33,234 nt of DNA from Desmonostoc geniculatum HA4340-LM1 (GCA_019359545.1 JAHHHB010000080.1:1-33234), one strand, 5' to 3'. Shown: positions 16,048 through 25,731, counted from the first letter of the stretch. The notes: a model not told the origin generated them from the letters alone. A program made the numbers and translations.

Positions 16048-16914
16048 ATGGATACACAATTCGCCCAACTAATCGTCAATGGAATTGCAGTGGGGAGCAT
16101 TATTGCTTTAGCCGCAGTTGGACTCACACTTACCTATGGAATTTTACGTCTATCTAATTTTGCTCATGGTGACTTTCTGACTTTAGGAGCTTATCTCACT
16201 TGGCTGATCAACTCCATTGGAGTCAATATTTGGCTGTCCACGATCCTCGCAGCAGGAGGAACGGTAGCAGCAATGTTGTTATCAGAAAAGTTACTCTGGT
16301 CAAGGATGCGCTTTATTCGTGCTACCTCCACCACGCTGATTATCATTTCTATCGGACTTGCCTTATTTCTTCGCAATGGAATTATTTTTATCTGGGGTGG
16401 CAAAAATCAAAATTACGATTTACCTGTTACCCCGGCTTTAGATATCTTCGGCTTGAAAGTGCCGCAAAATCAATTATTGGTATTGGGGTTGGCAGTATTA
16501 GCAATTTTGGGGCTGCACTATCTCCTGCAAAACACCAAAATTGGTAAAGCTATGCGAGCGGTCGCCGACGATCTAGACTTAGCTAGGGTTTCTGGTATCA
16601 ATGTTGACCGAGTAATTTTTTGGACTTGGCTAATTGCTGGCACTCTTACATCCTTGGGCGGAAGTATGTACGGGTTGATTACAGCCGTGCGCCCGAATAT
16701 GGGATGGTTTTTGATTTTACCATTATTTGCCTCAGTGATTTTGGGAGGGATTGGTAACCCCTACGGTGCGATCGCCGCAGCTTTTATCATTGGCATTGTC
16801 CAAGAAATTAGCACTCCTTGGCTGGGTTCTCAATATAAACAAGGTGTGGCACTGTTGATTATGATTTTGGTGCTGCTCATTCGTCCCAAAGGTTTATTCA
16901 AAGGAACTATTTGA
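16048..16914 (+). CDS. natD: Branched-chain/neutral amino-acid ABC transporter permease (LivH/NatD type)
   Basis: An inner-membrane permease of about eight spans in the LivH family. It has the family start FAQLIVNGIAVGSIIALAAV, LTYGILRLSNFAHGDF, and the ATPase-coupling loop GKAMRAVADDLDLARVSGIN. From the ATG at 16048 it has 288 residues, the usual size; an in-frame upstream codon at 16006 would add an unlike leader made of repeat DNA. No binding protein, second permease or ATPase lies beside it. In Anabaena the N-I system is encoded at scattered loci with natD apart from the rest, so an isolated gene fits NatD. Family is certain, the exact symbol inferred. Confidence 0.82.
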   Translation: MDTQFAQLIVNGIAVGSIIALAAVGLTLTYGILRLSNFAHGDFLTLGAYLTWLINSIGVNIWLSTILAAGGTVAAMLLSEKLLWSRMRFIRATSTTLIIISIGLALFLRNGIIFIWGGKNQNYDLPVTPALDIFGLKVPQNQLLVLGLAVLAILGLHYLLQNTKIGKAMRAVADDLDLARVSGINVDRVIFWTWLIAGTLTSLGGSMYGLITAVRPNMGWFLILPLFASVILGGIGNPYGAIAAAFIIGIVQEISTPWLGSQYKQGVALLIMILVLLIRPKGLFKGTI

Positions 16915-16935
16915 GCAGCACCTATCCACTTCTAA

Positions 16936-17073
16936 CTACTCAATAATGTGGAAATACCAGGCTGCTACCAGGAAATTGATAGCTAACAAGAACAGTGCCC
17001 AGCCTGTGCGAAAGGCGTAGGGAGGTTTAGCTCCACTGTCAGCAACTGCGGAATTCTTAGCTTTAGCAGTCAT
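16936..17073 (-). CDS. 45-residue single-span membrane protein
   Basis: A small gene with a strong ribosome site (AGGAGA, 8 bases before the ATG at 17073). The product starts MTAKAKNSAVADSGAKPPYA, a soluble, Lys/Ala-rich head, and continues FRTGWALFLLAINFLVAAW, one clear transmembrane helix, ending YFHIIE. Size and shape are those of the tiny subunits attached to photosystems, cytochrome b6f or NDH-1 in cyanobacteria; a Psb35-like assembly factor is one idea I cannot confirm. The chlorophyll-binding ExxNGR motif of Hlips is absent. It lies between natD (convergent) and lipA, which is on the same strand 156 bases upstream. Confidence 0.75.
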   Translation of the reverse strand: MTAKAKNSAVADSGAKPPYAFRTGWALFLLAINFLVAAWYFHIIE

Positions 17074-17154
17074 AATGCGGTTCTCCTAATGTCAGGACTT
17101 TTTAAGAAATACCAAATTATGTGTACCAATCCCCCAAATTCTTTAGAAATATTT

Positions 17155-17229
17155 GAAGTTGGGGAATGGGGACTGGGGACTGGGGCATGGGGCATTGGGC
17201 GTTGGGAGTGCTGAGTTAGGAGTTAAGAG
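17155..17229. repeat. G-rich spacer repeats beside the lipA stop
   Basis: GGGGAATGGGGACTGGGGACTG and GGGGCATGGGGCATTGGGC units run up to the C-rich, 9-bp-repeat end of lipA. The two could form a long hairpin reaching into the coding sequence. Confidence 0.5.
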
Positions 17230-18180
17230 TTATTCTTCCCTTGCCTCCCCTGCCTCCCCTGCCTCCCCTGCCTCCCCTACTCCCTCTCCCGCATGATAGG
17301 AACTACGAACCAGAGGCCTGGAACGGACGTGGCTGAATCCCATTTTCCATGCTAAGGAGCCGAGTTGATCGAATTCTTCTGGAGTCCAATATTTTTGGAC
17401 TGGTAAATGCTCTAAAGAAGGACGCATATACTGACCAATAGTCAAGCGATCGCACCCCACAGTTCTTAAATCGGCCATTGCTTGGAGGACTTCATCGGTA
17501 GTTTCTCCGTGTCCCAGCATCAAACCTGATTTGGTGGGAATTGTCGAATCCAGTTCTTTGACCATAGCTAGCACTCGTAGGGAGCGATCGTACTTGGCTC
17601 CCCGGCGCACCGGCCCGGTTAACCGTCGCACTGTCTCAATGTTGTGGTTGAAACAAGCCACTTTAGCTTCGACAATCATCGCTATCCGCTGGCGTTGACC
17701 CGACTCCCCACTACCAACACCACCCCAAAAATCTGGCGTCAGCACTTCAATTTGAGTTTTTGGGTTGAATTGGCGGATAGTGGCGATCGTCTTCACAAAA
17801 TGCCCAGCACCTCCATCGGGCAAATCATCACGGGCTACAGAAGTCAACACCACATAATGTAATCCTAACAGCTGCACCGCCTCGGCTACCTTTTGTGGTT
17901 CCTCTAAATCAATAGGCATTGGTGCATGACCTTTATCTACTTGACAGAAAGCACAAGAGCGTGTACAAGTAGGCCCCATCAATAAAAAAGTTGCAGTTTT
18001 TTGGGCGTAGCACTCTCCTCGATTAGGACAACGCCCTTCTTCGCAAATTGTGTGAATTTGGCGCTGTTTAATAATGCGTTGTACGGTAGAGATTTCGCTG
18101 GCTTTGCCAATGGGGCGACGCAACCAGCTAGGCATTGCCATAATTTCAGACTTGAGTTCGGCTTCTTGTGACGAAATCAT
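17230..18180 (-). CDS. lipA: Lipoyl synthase
   Basis: LipA inserts two sulfurs into the octanoyl chain on E2 subunits and glycine-cleavage H protein by radical-SAM chemistry. The 316-residue protein has the auxiliary 4Fe-4S motif CEEGRCPNRGEC (Cys46, 51, 57) and the radical-SAM motif CTRSCAFC (Cys72, 76, 79). It also has FNHNIETVRRL and the closing RSSYHA, whose Ser normally ligates the auxiliary cluster. After RSSYHA comes an extra tail of Gly-Glu-Ala repeats (about 297-316) encoded by a 9-bp tandem repeat, which is not part of the enzyme fold. It probably arose by a spacer repeat running into the gene end. Start ATG at 18180; the usual lipB neighbour is not here. Confidence 0.94.
   Translation of the reverse strand: MISSQEAELKSEIMAMPSWLRRPIGKASEISTVQRIIKQRQIHTICEEGRCPNRGECYAQKTATFLLMGPTCTRSCAFCQVDKGHAPMPIDLEEPQKVAEAVQLLGLHYVVLTSVARDDLPDGGAGHFVKTIATIRQFNPKTQIEVLTPDFWGGVGSGESGQRQRIAMIVEAKVACFNHNIETVRRLTGPVRRGAKYDRSLRVLAMVKELDSTIPTKSGLMLGHGETTDEVLQAMADLRTVGCDRLTIGQYMRPSLEHLPVQKYWTPEEFDQLGSLAWKMGFSHVRSRPLVRSSYHAGEGVGEAGEAGEAGEAREE
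17233..17290 (-). repeat. 9-bp tandem repeat at the 3' end of lipA
   Basis: CTCCCCTGC is repeated about four times on the plus strand and encodes GEAGEAGEA at the C-terminus of LipA. The unit closely matches the CTTCCCCTG repeat within the hybrid kinase gene. Confidence 0.78.
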
Positions 18181-18487
18181 CTAAAAAATCTCCGGGAGTG
18201 TCGAAACGGCGTATCTTCGTAAAATGCGGATGTGCAGTCACGTGGAAAAAAACTCTTTGTGTGCCCCTGTCCGTGATGCCCTAGATCGAGGCTAAAGCTT
18301 TAAATATCACAATGACACAAATTTAAAAGAACACAAAAAAGTTTTGCAAAACACGTCTAGTAGTGTCATTTATACCGAAATATACTATCCCCCAATTCAT
18401 AGATATTTTGTATATAGTGGGAGAATTCTCAAGGACAATCGGCAAAGCCGCTATTTACACTTAAAGTTTCTGTTAGAGCGAACAGTC

Positions 18488-19150
18488 GTGGCAAGCAATA
18501 AAATTTTAGTTATCGATGACACTACAGTTGTCAGGGTAAAAGTACGAGAAATGTTGCCTCCGGGCAATTTTGAGGTACTGGAAGCAAAAGACGGTGTGGA
18601 AGGACTAAATTTCATTCTTCAGGAAAAACTCAGCCTAATTATGCTAGATTTCCTGCTGCCTAAAATGAGTGGCTGGGAAGTTTTCCAGCAAGTTCAAGCC
18701 CACCCAGAGTTAAGGAAAATTCCTTTGGTGATCATGTCTGGTCGCAAAGAGGAGGTGACTGAAAAAATCCCGGAACCATTTGAATATTTTGAATTTCTGG
18801 GCAAGCCTTTCGATCAAAAGCAACTAATTGGCGCGATTAAGTTAGCTATGACAAAAGCGAAACAGCCACGCCCAGAACTAGTTGCAGTAGGAGCAGCTGC
18901 TGCTAAAAATGGTACTGTCACAACCTCTAGTGTCACCAGTGCTACGGTAGCTACTTCTAGTGAGACAAATAGCATAGCAACAGCCCCACCTCCCGCAAAT
19001 ACTACAATACCAAGCTCTACTTCCCCAGGAGCCTCCCAGGCAGAAATTGAGGCGTTGAACGATAAAATTGCGAAAATGCAAGCAGAAATAGAGGGCTTGA
19101 AGAAGCAGCTGACTCAGGTTGTGACTTTTATTAAACAAAAAATCAAATAA
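18488..19150 (+). CDS. CheY-like response regulator with Ser/Thr/Ala linker and coiled-coil tail
   Basis: From the GTG at 18488 (VASNKILVIDDTTVVRVKV) the product has 220 residues. The receiver (1-125) has Asp10/11, phosphoacceptor Asp54 in IMLDFLLP, and Lys106 in FLGKPF. A low-complexity Ala/Ser/Thr/Pro linker follows (about 130-180). The tail EIEALNDKIAKMQAEIEGLK (about 187-208) should form a coiled coil. No DNA-binding or enzymatic output is present, so it probably acts by protein-protein contact or oligomerisation. The frame extends upstream to 18344, but those residues are unlike any receiver start and a GTG placed just before the first strand fits best. No cognate kinase adjoins it. Divergent from lipA. 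Confidence 0.82.
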   Translation: MASNKILVIDDTTVVRVKVREMLPPGNFEVLEAKDGVEGLNFILQEKLSLIMLDFLLPKMSGWEVFQQVQAHPELRKIPLVIMSGRKEEVTEKIPEPFEYFEFLGKPFDQKQLIGAIKLAMTKAKQPRPELVAVGAAAAKNGTVTTSSVTSATVATSSETNSIATAPPPANTTIPSSTSPGASQAEIEALNDKIAKMQAEIEGLKKQLTQVVTFIKQKIK

Positions 19151-19403
19151 GCTAAAACACATTTAAATTGCATAACTACTTCATCTGACTGTCTTTGGTC
19201 ATTGGTCAAAGGATAAATGACTAAGGACAAACGACAGTCTTCAAGAGAATAAGCAAGTTGGACACAAATTAGCTTAGAGTTGGCGATCGCTATTATCCTC
19301 TGCACCTTCAATTACGAATTAATAATTACTAATTACTTGGTCAAAGTGGGAGGATATTATTAACCTCAGTTGCTAGTCTAGCAAAGCATCCCTAGACCCA
19401 TTA

Positions 19404-19446
19404 ACCCTGCTATGCTCTTTAGTTCAAGAGTATGGCAGGGTTTTTG
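19404..19446 (+). terminator. Strong intrinsic terminator
   Basis: ACCCTGCTATGCTCTT (19404-19419) pairs along its whole length, with two G-T pairs, with AAGAGTATGGCAGGGT (19426-19441) around a TAGTTC loop. TTTTTGTTATTT follows, so it works on the plus strand. It lies about 250 bases beyond the response regulator, with GTCATT-type repeats (19190-19250) between. It could end that transcript or an unseen small RNA. Confidence 0.8.
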
Positions 19447-19733
19447 TTATTTATATGATGAATATTTTACAGCAATACTGATAGTTAATCCCCACTAAAA
19501 AGCGAGAATTTAAAATATTAATGATATATATTAGCTATTAATATAACTGGCAAATATAACTATTTTATCCTAAAAATAAAGTTTTTATATTTAGAAAACT
19601 ATAGATAAAACACTAGATTTAAAATTATATTTATAAAGACAAAGTAAACAAGAATTTTTATATTTTTTGATAACGATAGTCTGAACACGGGAATACTAAG
19701 CCATAGAAACAAAAATTATGAGCATAGGTTGCA
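19447..19733. promoter_or_regulatory. AT-rich leader of the giant kinase gene
   Basis: A very AT-rich stretch without a gene. TTGATA at 19667-19672 followed by GGAATACT near 19690 has roughly promoter-like spacing, but the -10 match is poor. Nothing else stands out. Confidence 0.25.
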
Positions 19734-22700
19734 ATGTCAGTAGTACTAGATACACTATATGCGTTTCCTGGCTATCGCATCACTGAGCAAATTTACTCAG
19801 GCAGTAAAACCTTAGTTTATCGCGGTATTAGGGAACAAGACCAAAAATTAGTCGTCCTCAAATTGATGCGAAATGAATATCCTACATTCGGAGAAATTGC
19901 CCAGTTTCGCAATCAATATATCATCACTAAAAACCTAGATATTCCTGGTATAGTCAAAACGTATAGCTTAGATAATTACCGTAACAGTTACATCCTAGTG
20001 ATGGAAGATTTTGGTGGCATTTGCCTACAAAAATGGCGACTGGAAGACAAGGATAAGAAAGAAAATAAGATTTTGCTAAATGAGTTTTTCAGCATTGCTA
20101 TTAAAATTGCTTCTATTCTTGAAGGGCTACACAGCAACCGCATTATTCACAAAGATATTAAACCTGCCAATATTCTGATTAACCCAACCACTAATGAAAT
20201 AAAAATCATCGATTTTAGTATTGCCACACTCCTGCCCAGAAAAATTCAATTTCTCACAAATCCCAACGTTTTAGAAGGCACTCTGGCTTATATTTCGCCA
20301 GAACAAACTGGCAGGATGAACCGAGGTATTGACTACCGTACTGATTTTTATTCCCTTGGTGTCACCTTCTTTGAACTCCTTACCGGACAGTTACCCTTCA
20401 CCAGCAAAGATCCGATAGAGCTAGTTTACTCTCACATTGCCAAACAACCGCTAAAAGCCAGCCGGATTAACTCCAATATTCCCGCAATTCTGTCTGATAT
20501 TATCAGCAAACTGATGGCAAAAAATGCCGAAGACCGCTATCAAAGTGTCTTGGGGTTAAAGCATGATTTGGAAGTGTGTCAAAAGCAGTGGCAAGAGACA
20601 GGAAATATTCCATGTTTTAAATTAGGCGATCGCGACATCTCAGACCGTTTTGTAATCCCCGAAAAACTCTATGGTAGGCAACATGAAGTTGAAACTCTAC
20701 TTGCTGCCTTTGAGCGAGTTGCCAACCCTCCTGAATCCCATGCCAAATGGTCTTCTGGGGGTTCTGGGTTGATCCAGGCTTCTGTGTACAAGTCAGCAGA
20801 ACTGACACCACTTGCTTTAAGCCAAGAAACTCCTTCAACGCAGTGGCTCCCCAAGTCAGTGTCTCCTTTGAATCAGGGGGTAGAAATGATATTAGTCGCG
20901 GGTTTTTCTGGTATTGGCAAAACTGCCGTAGTCAATGAAGTCCACAAACCCATCCTCCGCCAGCGGAGTTACTTCATCAAAGGAAAATTCGATCAGTTTC
21001 AACGTGACATTCCCTTATCAGGATTGGTGCAAGCTTTTCGAGATTTAATCGGGCAACTACTCTCAGAAACTGATGCCCAAATTCAACAATGGAAAGCTAA
21101 GATTCTCCGGGAATTAGGTACACAAACTCAGGTAATTATTGATGTAATTCCTGAGATCGAACAGATTATTGGCAAGCAGCCTCAGGTTACAGAACTCCGT
21201 GGAAGTGCTGCCCAAAATCGTTTTAATTTATTGTTCAAAAAATTCATTCAAATCTTCACTACTAAAGAACATCCCCTCGTTATCTTTCTCGATGACCTAC
21301 AATGGGCAGATACCGCTTCTTTGAGATTAATTCAGTTATTAATGTGTGAAAGTAGCTTGTCTGATATTTCAGAAGAAACAGACGAAATAACTGAAATTAA
21401 GAAAGGTTTATTATTAATTGGTTCCTATCGAGATAATGAAGTTTCAAAAGCACATCCGCTTTATTTAACATTACAAGAGATTGAACAAGCAGGCGCAACT
21501 ATTAGTACTATTACTCTAGCACCCTTAAATCAGGGTGATTTGAATCATTTAATTGCTGATACCCTTCACTGTCCAGAATTAGTTGCTGTTCCTCTGACTC
21601 AGATGGTATTTGCCAAAACTAAAGGCAACCCATTCTTTTCTATTCAATTCCTCAAGTCTTTATACGATGAAGGGCTAATTGTATTAAACTTTGATATTGG
21701 TTATTGGCAGTATGATATTTGTAAAATAAAAGAATTAGTTTTGACAGATGATGTGGTAGAGTTTATCGCAATTCAAATAGAGAAGCTATCAATAAATACC
21801 CAAAAAGTATTAAAACTTGCTGCTTGTATCGGTAACCAATTTGACTTAAAAACTTTAGCGATCGTTCACGAAAAATCTGTAGTAGATACAGCATCAGACT
21901 TGTGGCAAGCATTACTTGATGGACTAATTTTACCACAAAATGAAATTTACAACATTTTTCCAGCAGATAATACTAATCAAGAGTTAATTGTTCAGGGAAT
22001 AGAATCTACACAGTTTGCAAGTATTAATTTACAAATACCTAAATATAAATTCGTACATGACCGGGTACAGCAAGCCGCTTATTCTTTAATACCCGAAGAA
22101 CAAAAAAAGCCAATTCACTTAAAAATTGGGCTACTGTTATTGAGTAATACTCCAGTTGCAGAACAGGAAGAAAGGATTTTTGAGCTTGTTAATCAGTTTA
22201 ATATTGCAGTAGAATTCATCTCCCATCAAGCTAAGCGAAATGAACTAGCCCAAATGAATTTAATTGCTGGACGTAAAGCTTTAGCATCAACAGCTTATCT
22301 AACTGCGGTTAAATATTTAACTACCGGCATCCAACTATTGGCAGCTGATAGTTGGGAAACAAAACATCATCTCACCTTAGCGTTATATGAGACTGCTACA
22401 GAAGCAGCATATTTAGCTGGCAACTTTGAACAGATGGAGCAATTAGCAGAAATGGTGCTGGTACGTAAACCACTGCTAGAAAAAATAAAAGTTTATGAAG
22501 TTAAAATTCAAGCTTATGGAGCGCAGAACCAAGCACTGGAAGCTGTAAATACTGGACTCAATTTTTTGAAACTTTTGGGAGTGGAATTTCCTCAACATCC
22601 AAGCGAATCTGATATTCAGTTAGCAATGGCAGAATTAGCATCAAATCTCAATGGAAGGCATATTCAGGACTTAATTAATCTGCCAGATATGATAGATCTC

Positions 22701-25562
22701 CAGCAAGTAGCAGCTATGCGTATTTTATCGACTATCGCTGCTATTAGTTATTTAGTTACGCCGCAACTTTTTCCGCTAATTTTTATCAAACAAATCAACA
22801 TATCAGTTAAATATGGTAATACTTCCCTGTCTGCTTCTGCTTATGTGAATTATGGTTTAGTACTCACTGGAGTGGTGGGAGATATTGAGTCTGCCTATCA
22901 ATTTGGCAAACTGGGTATAACTTTAGTGGATAAGTTGAATGCTAAAGAAGTTAAAGCTAAAATTATTCTCGCATTTAATACAACTATTAGGCATTGGAAG
23001 GAACATACTAGGCAAATATTAAAACCTTTACTGGAGGGTTATTATATAGCAATAGAAACAGGAGATTTAGAATACGCAGCCTATTGTCTTAATGCCTATT
23101 CCTATTCTGCATATTTTGTTGGTCGGGAACTGACAGAACTAGAGCGAGAGATGGCAACCTACAGTCATGCGATCGCTCAAATCAAGCAAGAAATAGTATT
23201 GAACTGGATTAGCATTCACCGACAGAGTATTTTAAATTTACTAGGAAATGTAGCAAATCCCTACTGTTTAATTGGTGAAGCTTACAACGAAGAAAAAATA
23301 CTACCGCTTTACTTTGAAGTCAATGATGTAATGGGAATTTTCTATTTTTATGTAAGCAAATTGCATCTTTGTTACCTATTTGAACAATACCCTTTAGCCT
23401 TAGAGAATGCGGAGCTAGCAGAAAAGTATTTACACGGTGGGAGAGGACAGCTAGTGACTCCTCTGCTGTATTTTTATGATTCACTAACACGACTGGCATT
23501 ATATCCTAATGCATCCGTTTTTGAACAAAAGTGCATTTTGGATAAAGTTCAAGTGAATCAAGAAAAAATGCAGCAGTGGACACATCATGCTCCAATGAAT
23601 TATTTACATAAATATTATCTTGTAGAAGCTGAAAGGTATCGGATTGGCTGTCAATATCTCGATGCAATAGAATTCTACGATCGCGCTATTTCCCTAGCTA
23701 AAGAACATGAGTATCTGAATGAAGAAGCACTCGCTCAAGAACTCACCGCCAAATTTTATCTAGGATGGGGCAAACATAAAATTGCCCAAACCTACTTCAC
23801 AGATGCTTACTATAGCTATGTTCGCTGGGGAGCGGTAGCCAAAGTTGACGATTTGGTAAAACGCTATCCCGCATCACTCGCTCCTATATTTCAGCAAGAA
23901 AAACTAAAACTAAATATCCATTCCAGCCAAGAAAGTACTTCTTTTAATAACATATCTCTATCTACTTTGAGCGATCAACAAACTGTAATTGGCTCAAAGA
24001 CAAGTATTTCTGATTCTCTGGATTTAGCTACATTTATTAAAGCATCTCAAGCGCTCTCTGGAGAGATAGAGCTTGAGCGATTGATTTCTACTTTAATGGA
24101 AGTCGCGATCGAAAATGCAGGAGCTTCTAAATGTGCTTTGATTTTAAGCGAAGATGATAGCTTATCATTAACTGTTACGGCAGTTTGTTCAAATTCAAAT
24201 TTTGAACATACATACACAGAGTTTCCATCAATTCCTCTAGAATCAAGTTATGATGTTCCCATTACTTTGATTAACTACGTTAAACGTTCCACTGAAATAT
24301 TAGTTATTGATGACGCAATGGCTGTTTCATTTTTAGCAGCTGATAGCTATATTATCTGCGAGGAACCCAAGAGTTTATTGTGTATACCTATTATTAATCA
24401 AGGGAAATTGATTGGTATTATTTATCTAGAAAACAATTTAACGACAGGAGCATTTACACGGGATCGCGTTGAAGTTCTGAAACTACTCACTACCCAAGCA
24501 GCAATATCCCTAAAGAACGCTATTCTCTACAAAAATTTGGCACAAGCTAAGGAAAGCTTGGAGACATACAACCATACGCTAGAGAAGAAAGTCAAAGAAA
24601 GAACCCAGGAACTGAACGACAAAAATGAAAGATTACAGCAAGCTATACAGGAATTAAAACGTACTCAAATTCAATTAATTCAAAGTGAAAAAATGTCTTC
24701 CTTAGGGCAAATGGTGGCGGGAATTGCCCATGAAATTAATAATCCCATCAATTTTATTCATGGTAATATTGCTCACGCTAGCGAGTATGTGCAGGATTTG
24801 CTAGATTTGATAGCTGTTTATCAGCAAGAATACTCTGATTCTTCGTCTGTGGTTGAGGATAAATCTCAGGAAATCGACATAGATTTCCTAGCAGAAGACT
24901 TGCCAAAAGTTCTAGATTCAATGAAGATTGGAAGTTCACGCATTCGCAATATTGTTTTAGGCTTACGCAACTTTTCCCGCCTGGATGAATATGAGATGAA
25001 GCCTGTAGATATTCATGAAGGGATAGATAACACCTTAATGATTTTGCAGCATCGACTTAAGGAAAAGAACGATTACCCAGAAATTCAAATCATTAGAGAA
25101 TACGGAGATATCCCAGAAGTTACTTGTTACGCAGGTCAGCTTAATCAGGTATTTATGAATATTTTAAGTAATGCGATCGATGCTTTAGAAGAGTCATTTG
25201 TCATTGGTCATCAGTCATTGATAAATGCTCAACAAATAAATTACACCATAGATTTACAACTATCAGAAAGTCAAGAAAAAATAAAAAATCCTCAAGCAAA
25301 AATTCGCATATTTACTAAATTAACAGATTCTAATACGGCGATGATTCGGATTGCTGATAATGGTTGTGGTATGACAGAAGCTGTGCGGCAGAAAATTTTT
25401 GACCCATTTTTTACCACCAAGTCAGTAGGAAGTGGTACAGGCTTAGGGTTGTCAATTAGCTATCAGATTATCGTGGACAAACATAAGGGTAGTTTAACCT
25501 GTCATTCCATACTAGGAGAAGGGACTGAGTTCGTGATTGAGATACCAATGCAACAAGGATAA
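19734..25562 (+). CDS. Giant Ser/Thr kinase - AAA ATPase - GAF - histidine kinase (HstK-type)
   Basis: A 1942-residue signalling protein of the cyanobacterial HstK type. Domains in order: Ser/Thr kinase (about 10-280; VLKLM Lys43, HKDIKPAN with Asp141, IDFS in place of DFG at Asp160, SPEQTGR); STAND/AAA ATPase (about 310-800; P-loop GFSGIGKT from 390, LVIFLDDLQWAD as Walker B); a long helical, TPR-like region (about 800-1400); GAF (about 1430-1600); coiled coil; HisKA with IAHEINNP at His1666; HATPase (N-box ILSNAIDALEE, IADNGCGM, GTGLGLSIS). DFS for DFG weakens the kinase metal site but is common in this group. No receiver is attached. The ATG at 19734 begins right before the kinase fold. 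It converges on the P450/terpene operon. Confidence 0.93.
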   Translation: MSVVLDTLYAFPGYRITEQIYSGSKTLVYRGIREQDQKLVVLKLMRNEYPTFGEIAQFRNQYIITKNLDIPGIVKTYSLDNYRNSYILVMEDFGGICLQKWRLEDKDKKENKILLNEFFSIAIKIASILEGLHSNRIIHKDIKPANILINPTTNEIKIIDFSIATLLPRKIQFLTNPNVLEGTLAYISPEQTGRMNRGIDYRTDFYSLGVTFFELLTGQLPFTSKDPIELVYSHIAKQPLKASRINSNIPAILSDIISKLMAKNAEDRYQSVLGLKHDLEVCQKQWQETGNIPCFKLGDRDISDRFVIPEKLYGRQHEVETLLAAFERVANPPESHAKWSSGGSGLIQASVYKSAELTPLALSQETPSTQWLPKSVSPLNQGVEMILVAGFSGIGKTAVVNEVHKPILRQRSYFIKGKFDQFQRDIPLSGLVQAFRDLIGQLLSETDAQIQQWKAKILRELGTQTQVIIDVIPEIEQIIGKQPQVTELRGSAAQNRFNLLFKKFIQIFTTKEHPLVIFLDDLQWADTASLRLIQLLMCESSLSDISEETDEITEIKKGLLLIGSYRDNEVSKAHPLYLTLQEIEQAGATISTITLAPLNQGDLNHLIADTLHCPELVAVPLTQMVFAKTKGNPFFSIQFLKSLYDEGLIVLNFDIGYWQYDICKIKELVLTDDVVEFIAIQIEKLSINTQKVLKLAACIGNQFDLKTLAIVHEKSVVDTASDLWQALLDGLILPQNEIYNIFPADNTNQELIVQGIESTQFASINLQIPKYKFVHDRVQQAAYSLIPEEQKKPIHLKIGLLLLSNTPVAEQEERIFELVNQFNIAVEFISHQAKRNELAQMNLIAGRKALASTAYLTAVKYLTTGIQLLAADSWETKHHLTLALYETATEAAYLAGNFEQMEQLAEMVLVRKPLLEKIKVYEVKIQAYGAQNQALEAVNTGLNFLKLLGVEFPQHPSESDIQLAMAELASNLNGRHIQDLINLPDMIDLQQVAAMRILSTIAAISYLVTPQLFPLIFIKQINISVKYGNTSLSASAYVNYGLVLTGVVGDIESAYQFGKLGITLVDKLNAKEVKAKIILAFNTTIRHWKEHTRQILKPLLEGYYIAIETGDLEYAAYCLNAYSYSAYFVGRELTELEREMATYSHAIAQIKQEIVLNWISIHRQSILNLLGNVANPYCLIGEAYNEEKILPLYFEVNDVMGIFYFYVSKLHLCYLFEQYPLALENAELAEKYLHGGRGQLVTPLLYFYDSLTRLALYPNASVFEQKCILDKVQVNQEKMQQWTHHAPMNYLHKYYLVEAERYRIGCQYLDAIEFYDRAISLAKEHEYLNEEALAQELTAKFYLGWGKHKIAQTYFTDAYYSYVRWGAVAKVDDLVKRYPASLAPIFQQEKLKLNIHSSQESTSFNNISLSTLSDQQTVIGSKTSISDSLDLATFIKASQALSGEIELERLISTLMEVAIENAGASKCALILSEDDSLSLTVTAVCSNSNFEHTYTEFPSIPLESSYDVPITLINYVKRSTEILVIDDAMAVSFLAADSYIICEEPKSLLCIPIINQGKLIGIIYLENNLTTGAFTRDRVEVLKLLTTQAAISLKNAILYKNLAQAKESLETYNHTLEKKVKERTQELNDKNERLQQAIQELKRTQIQLIQSEKMSSLGQMVAGIAHEINNPINFIHGNIAHASEYVQDLLDLIAVYQQEYSDSSSVVEDKSQEIDIDFLAEDLPKVLDSMKIGSSRIRNIVLGLRNFSRLDEYEMKPVDIHEGIDNTLMILQHRLKEKNDYPEIQIIREYGDIPEVTCYAGQLNQVFMNILSNAIDALEESFVIGHQSLINAQQINYTIDLQLSESQEKIKNPQAKIRIFTKLTDSNTAMIRIADNGCGMTEAVRQKIFDPFFTTKSVGSGTGLGLSISYQIIVDKHKGSLTCHSILGEGTEFVIEIPMQQG
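25193..25220 (+). repeat. GTCATT-type spacer repeat inside the kinase coding sequence
   Basis: GTCATTTGTCATTGGTCATC is the same unit seen in spacers at 7555 and 19195, here in frame in the giant kinase. It encodes SFVIGHQSLI between the N-box and the next ATPase strand, a loop of variable length in such kinases. Confidence 0.55.
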
Positions 25563-25566
25563 TTGG

Positions 25567-25731
25567 GCATGGGAAGGGGAGACGGGGAAAGTCTTTCCCC
25601 TTGTCTTTCTCATCTAGCTAAAACAACGTGAGTTCGATGAACCTCACGTTAAAACAAAAATTCATCCCACGCTGTTTTACGAGTCAGACATGGGATGAAT
25701 TTTGGGGTGGTAAAATCCCACCCCATCTCTA
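25567..25731. terminator. Cluster of hairpins between convergent kinase and P450 genes
   Basis: Four hairpins follow one another: GGGGAAA/TTTCCCC (25584-25600); AACGTGAG/CTCACGTT with an inner TTC/GAA (25626-25651); AAAATTCATCCCA/TGGGATGAATTTT (25658-25703); TGGGGTGG/CCACCCCA (25703-25725). The first is followed by a T/C-rich run. Together they probably stop transcription from both sides. Confidence 0.6.

Noticed and set aside
18344..18487. Longer N-terminus for the response regulator
   Set aside because: The extra 48 residues have no receiver-like features, and the GTG at 18488 lies directly before the first receiver strand.
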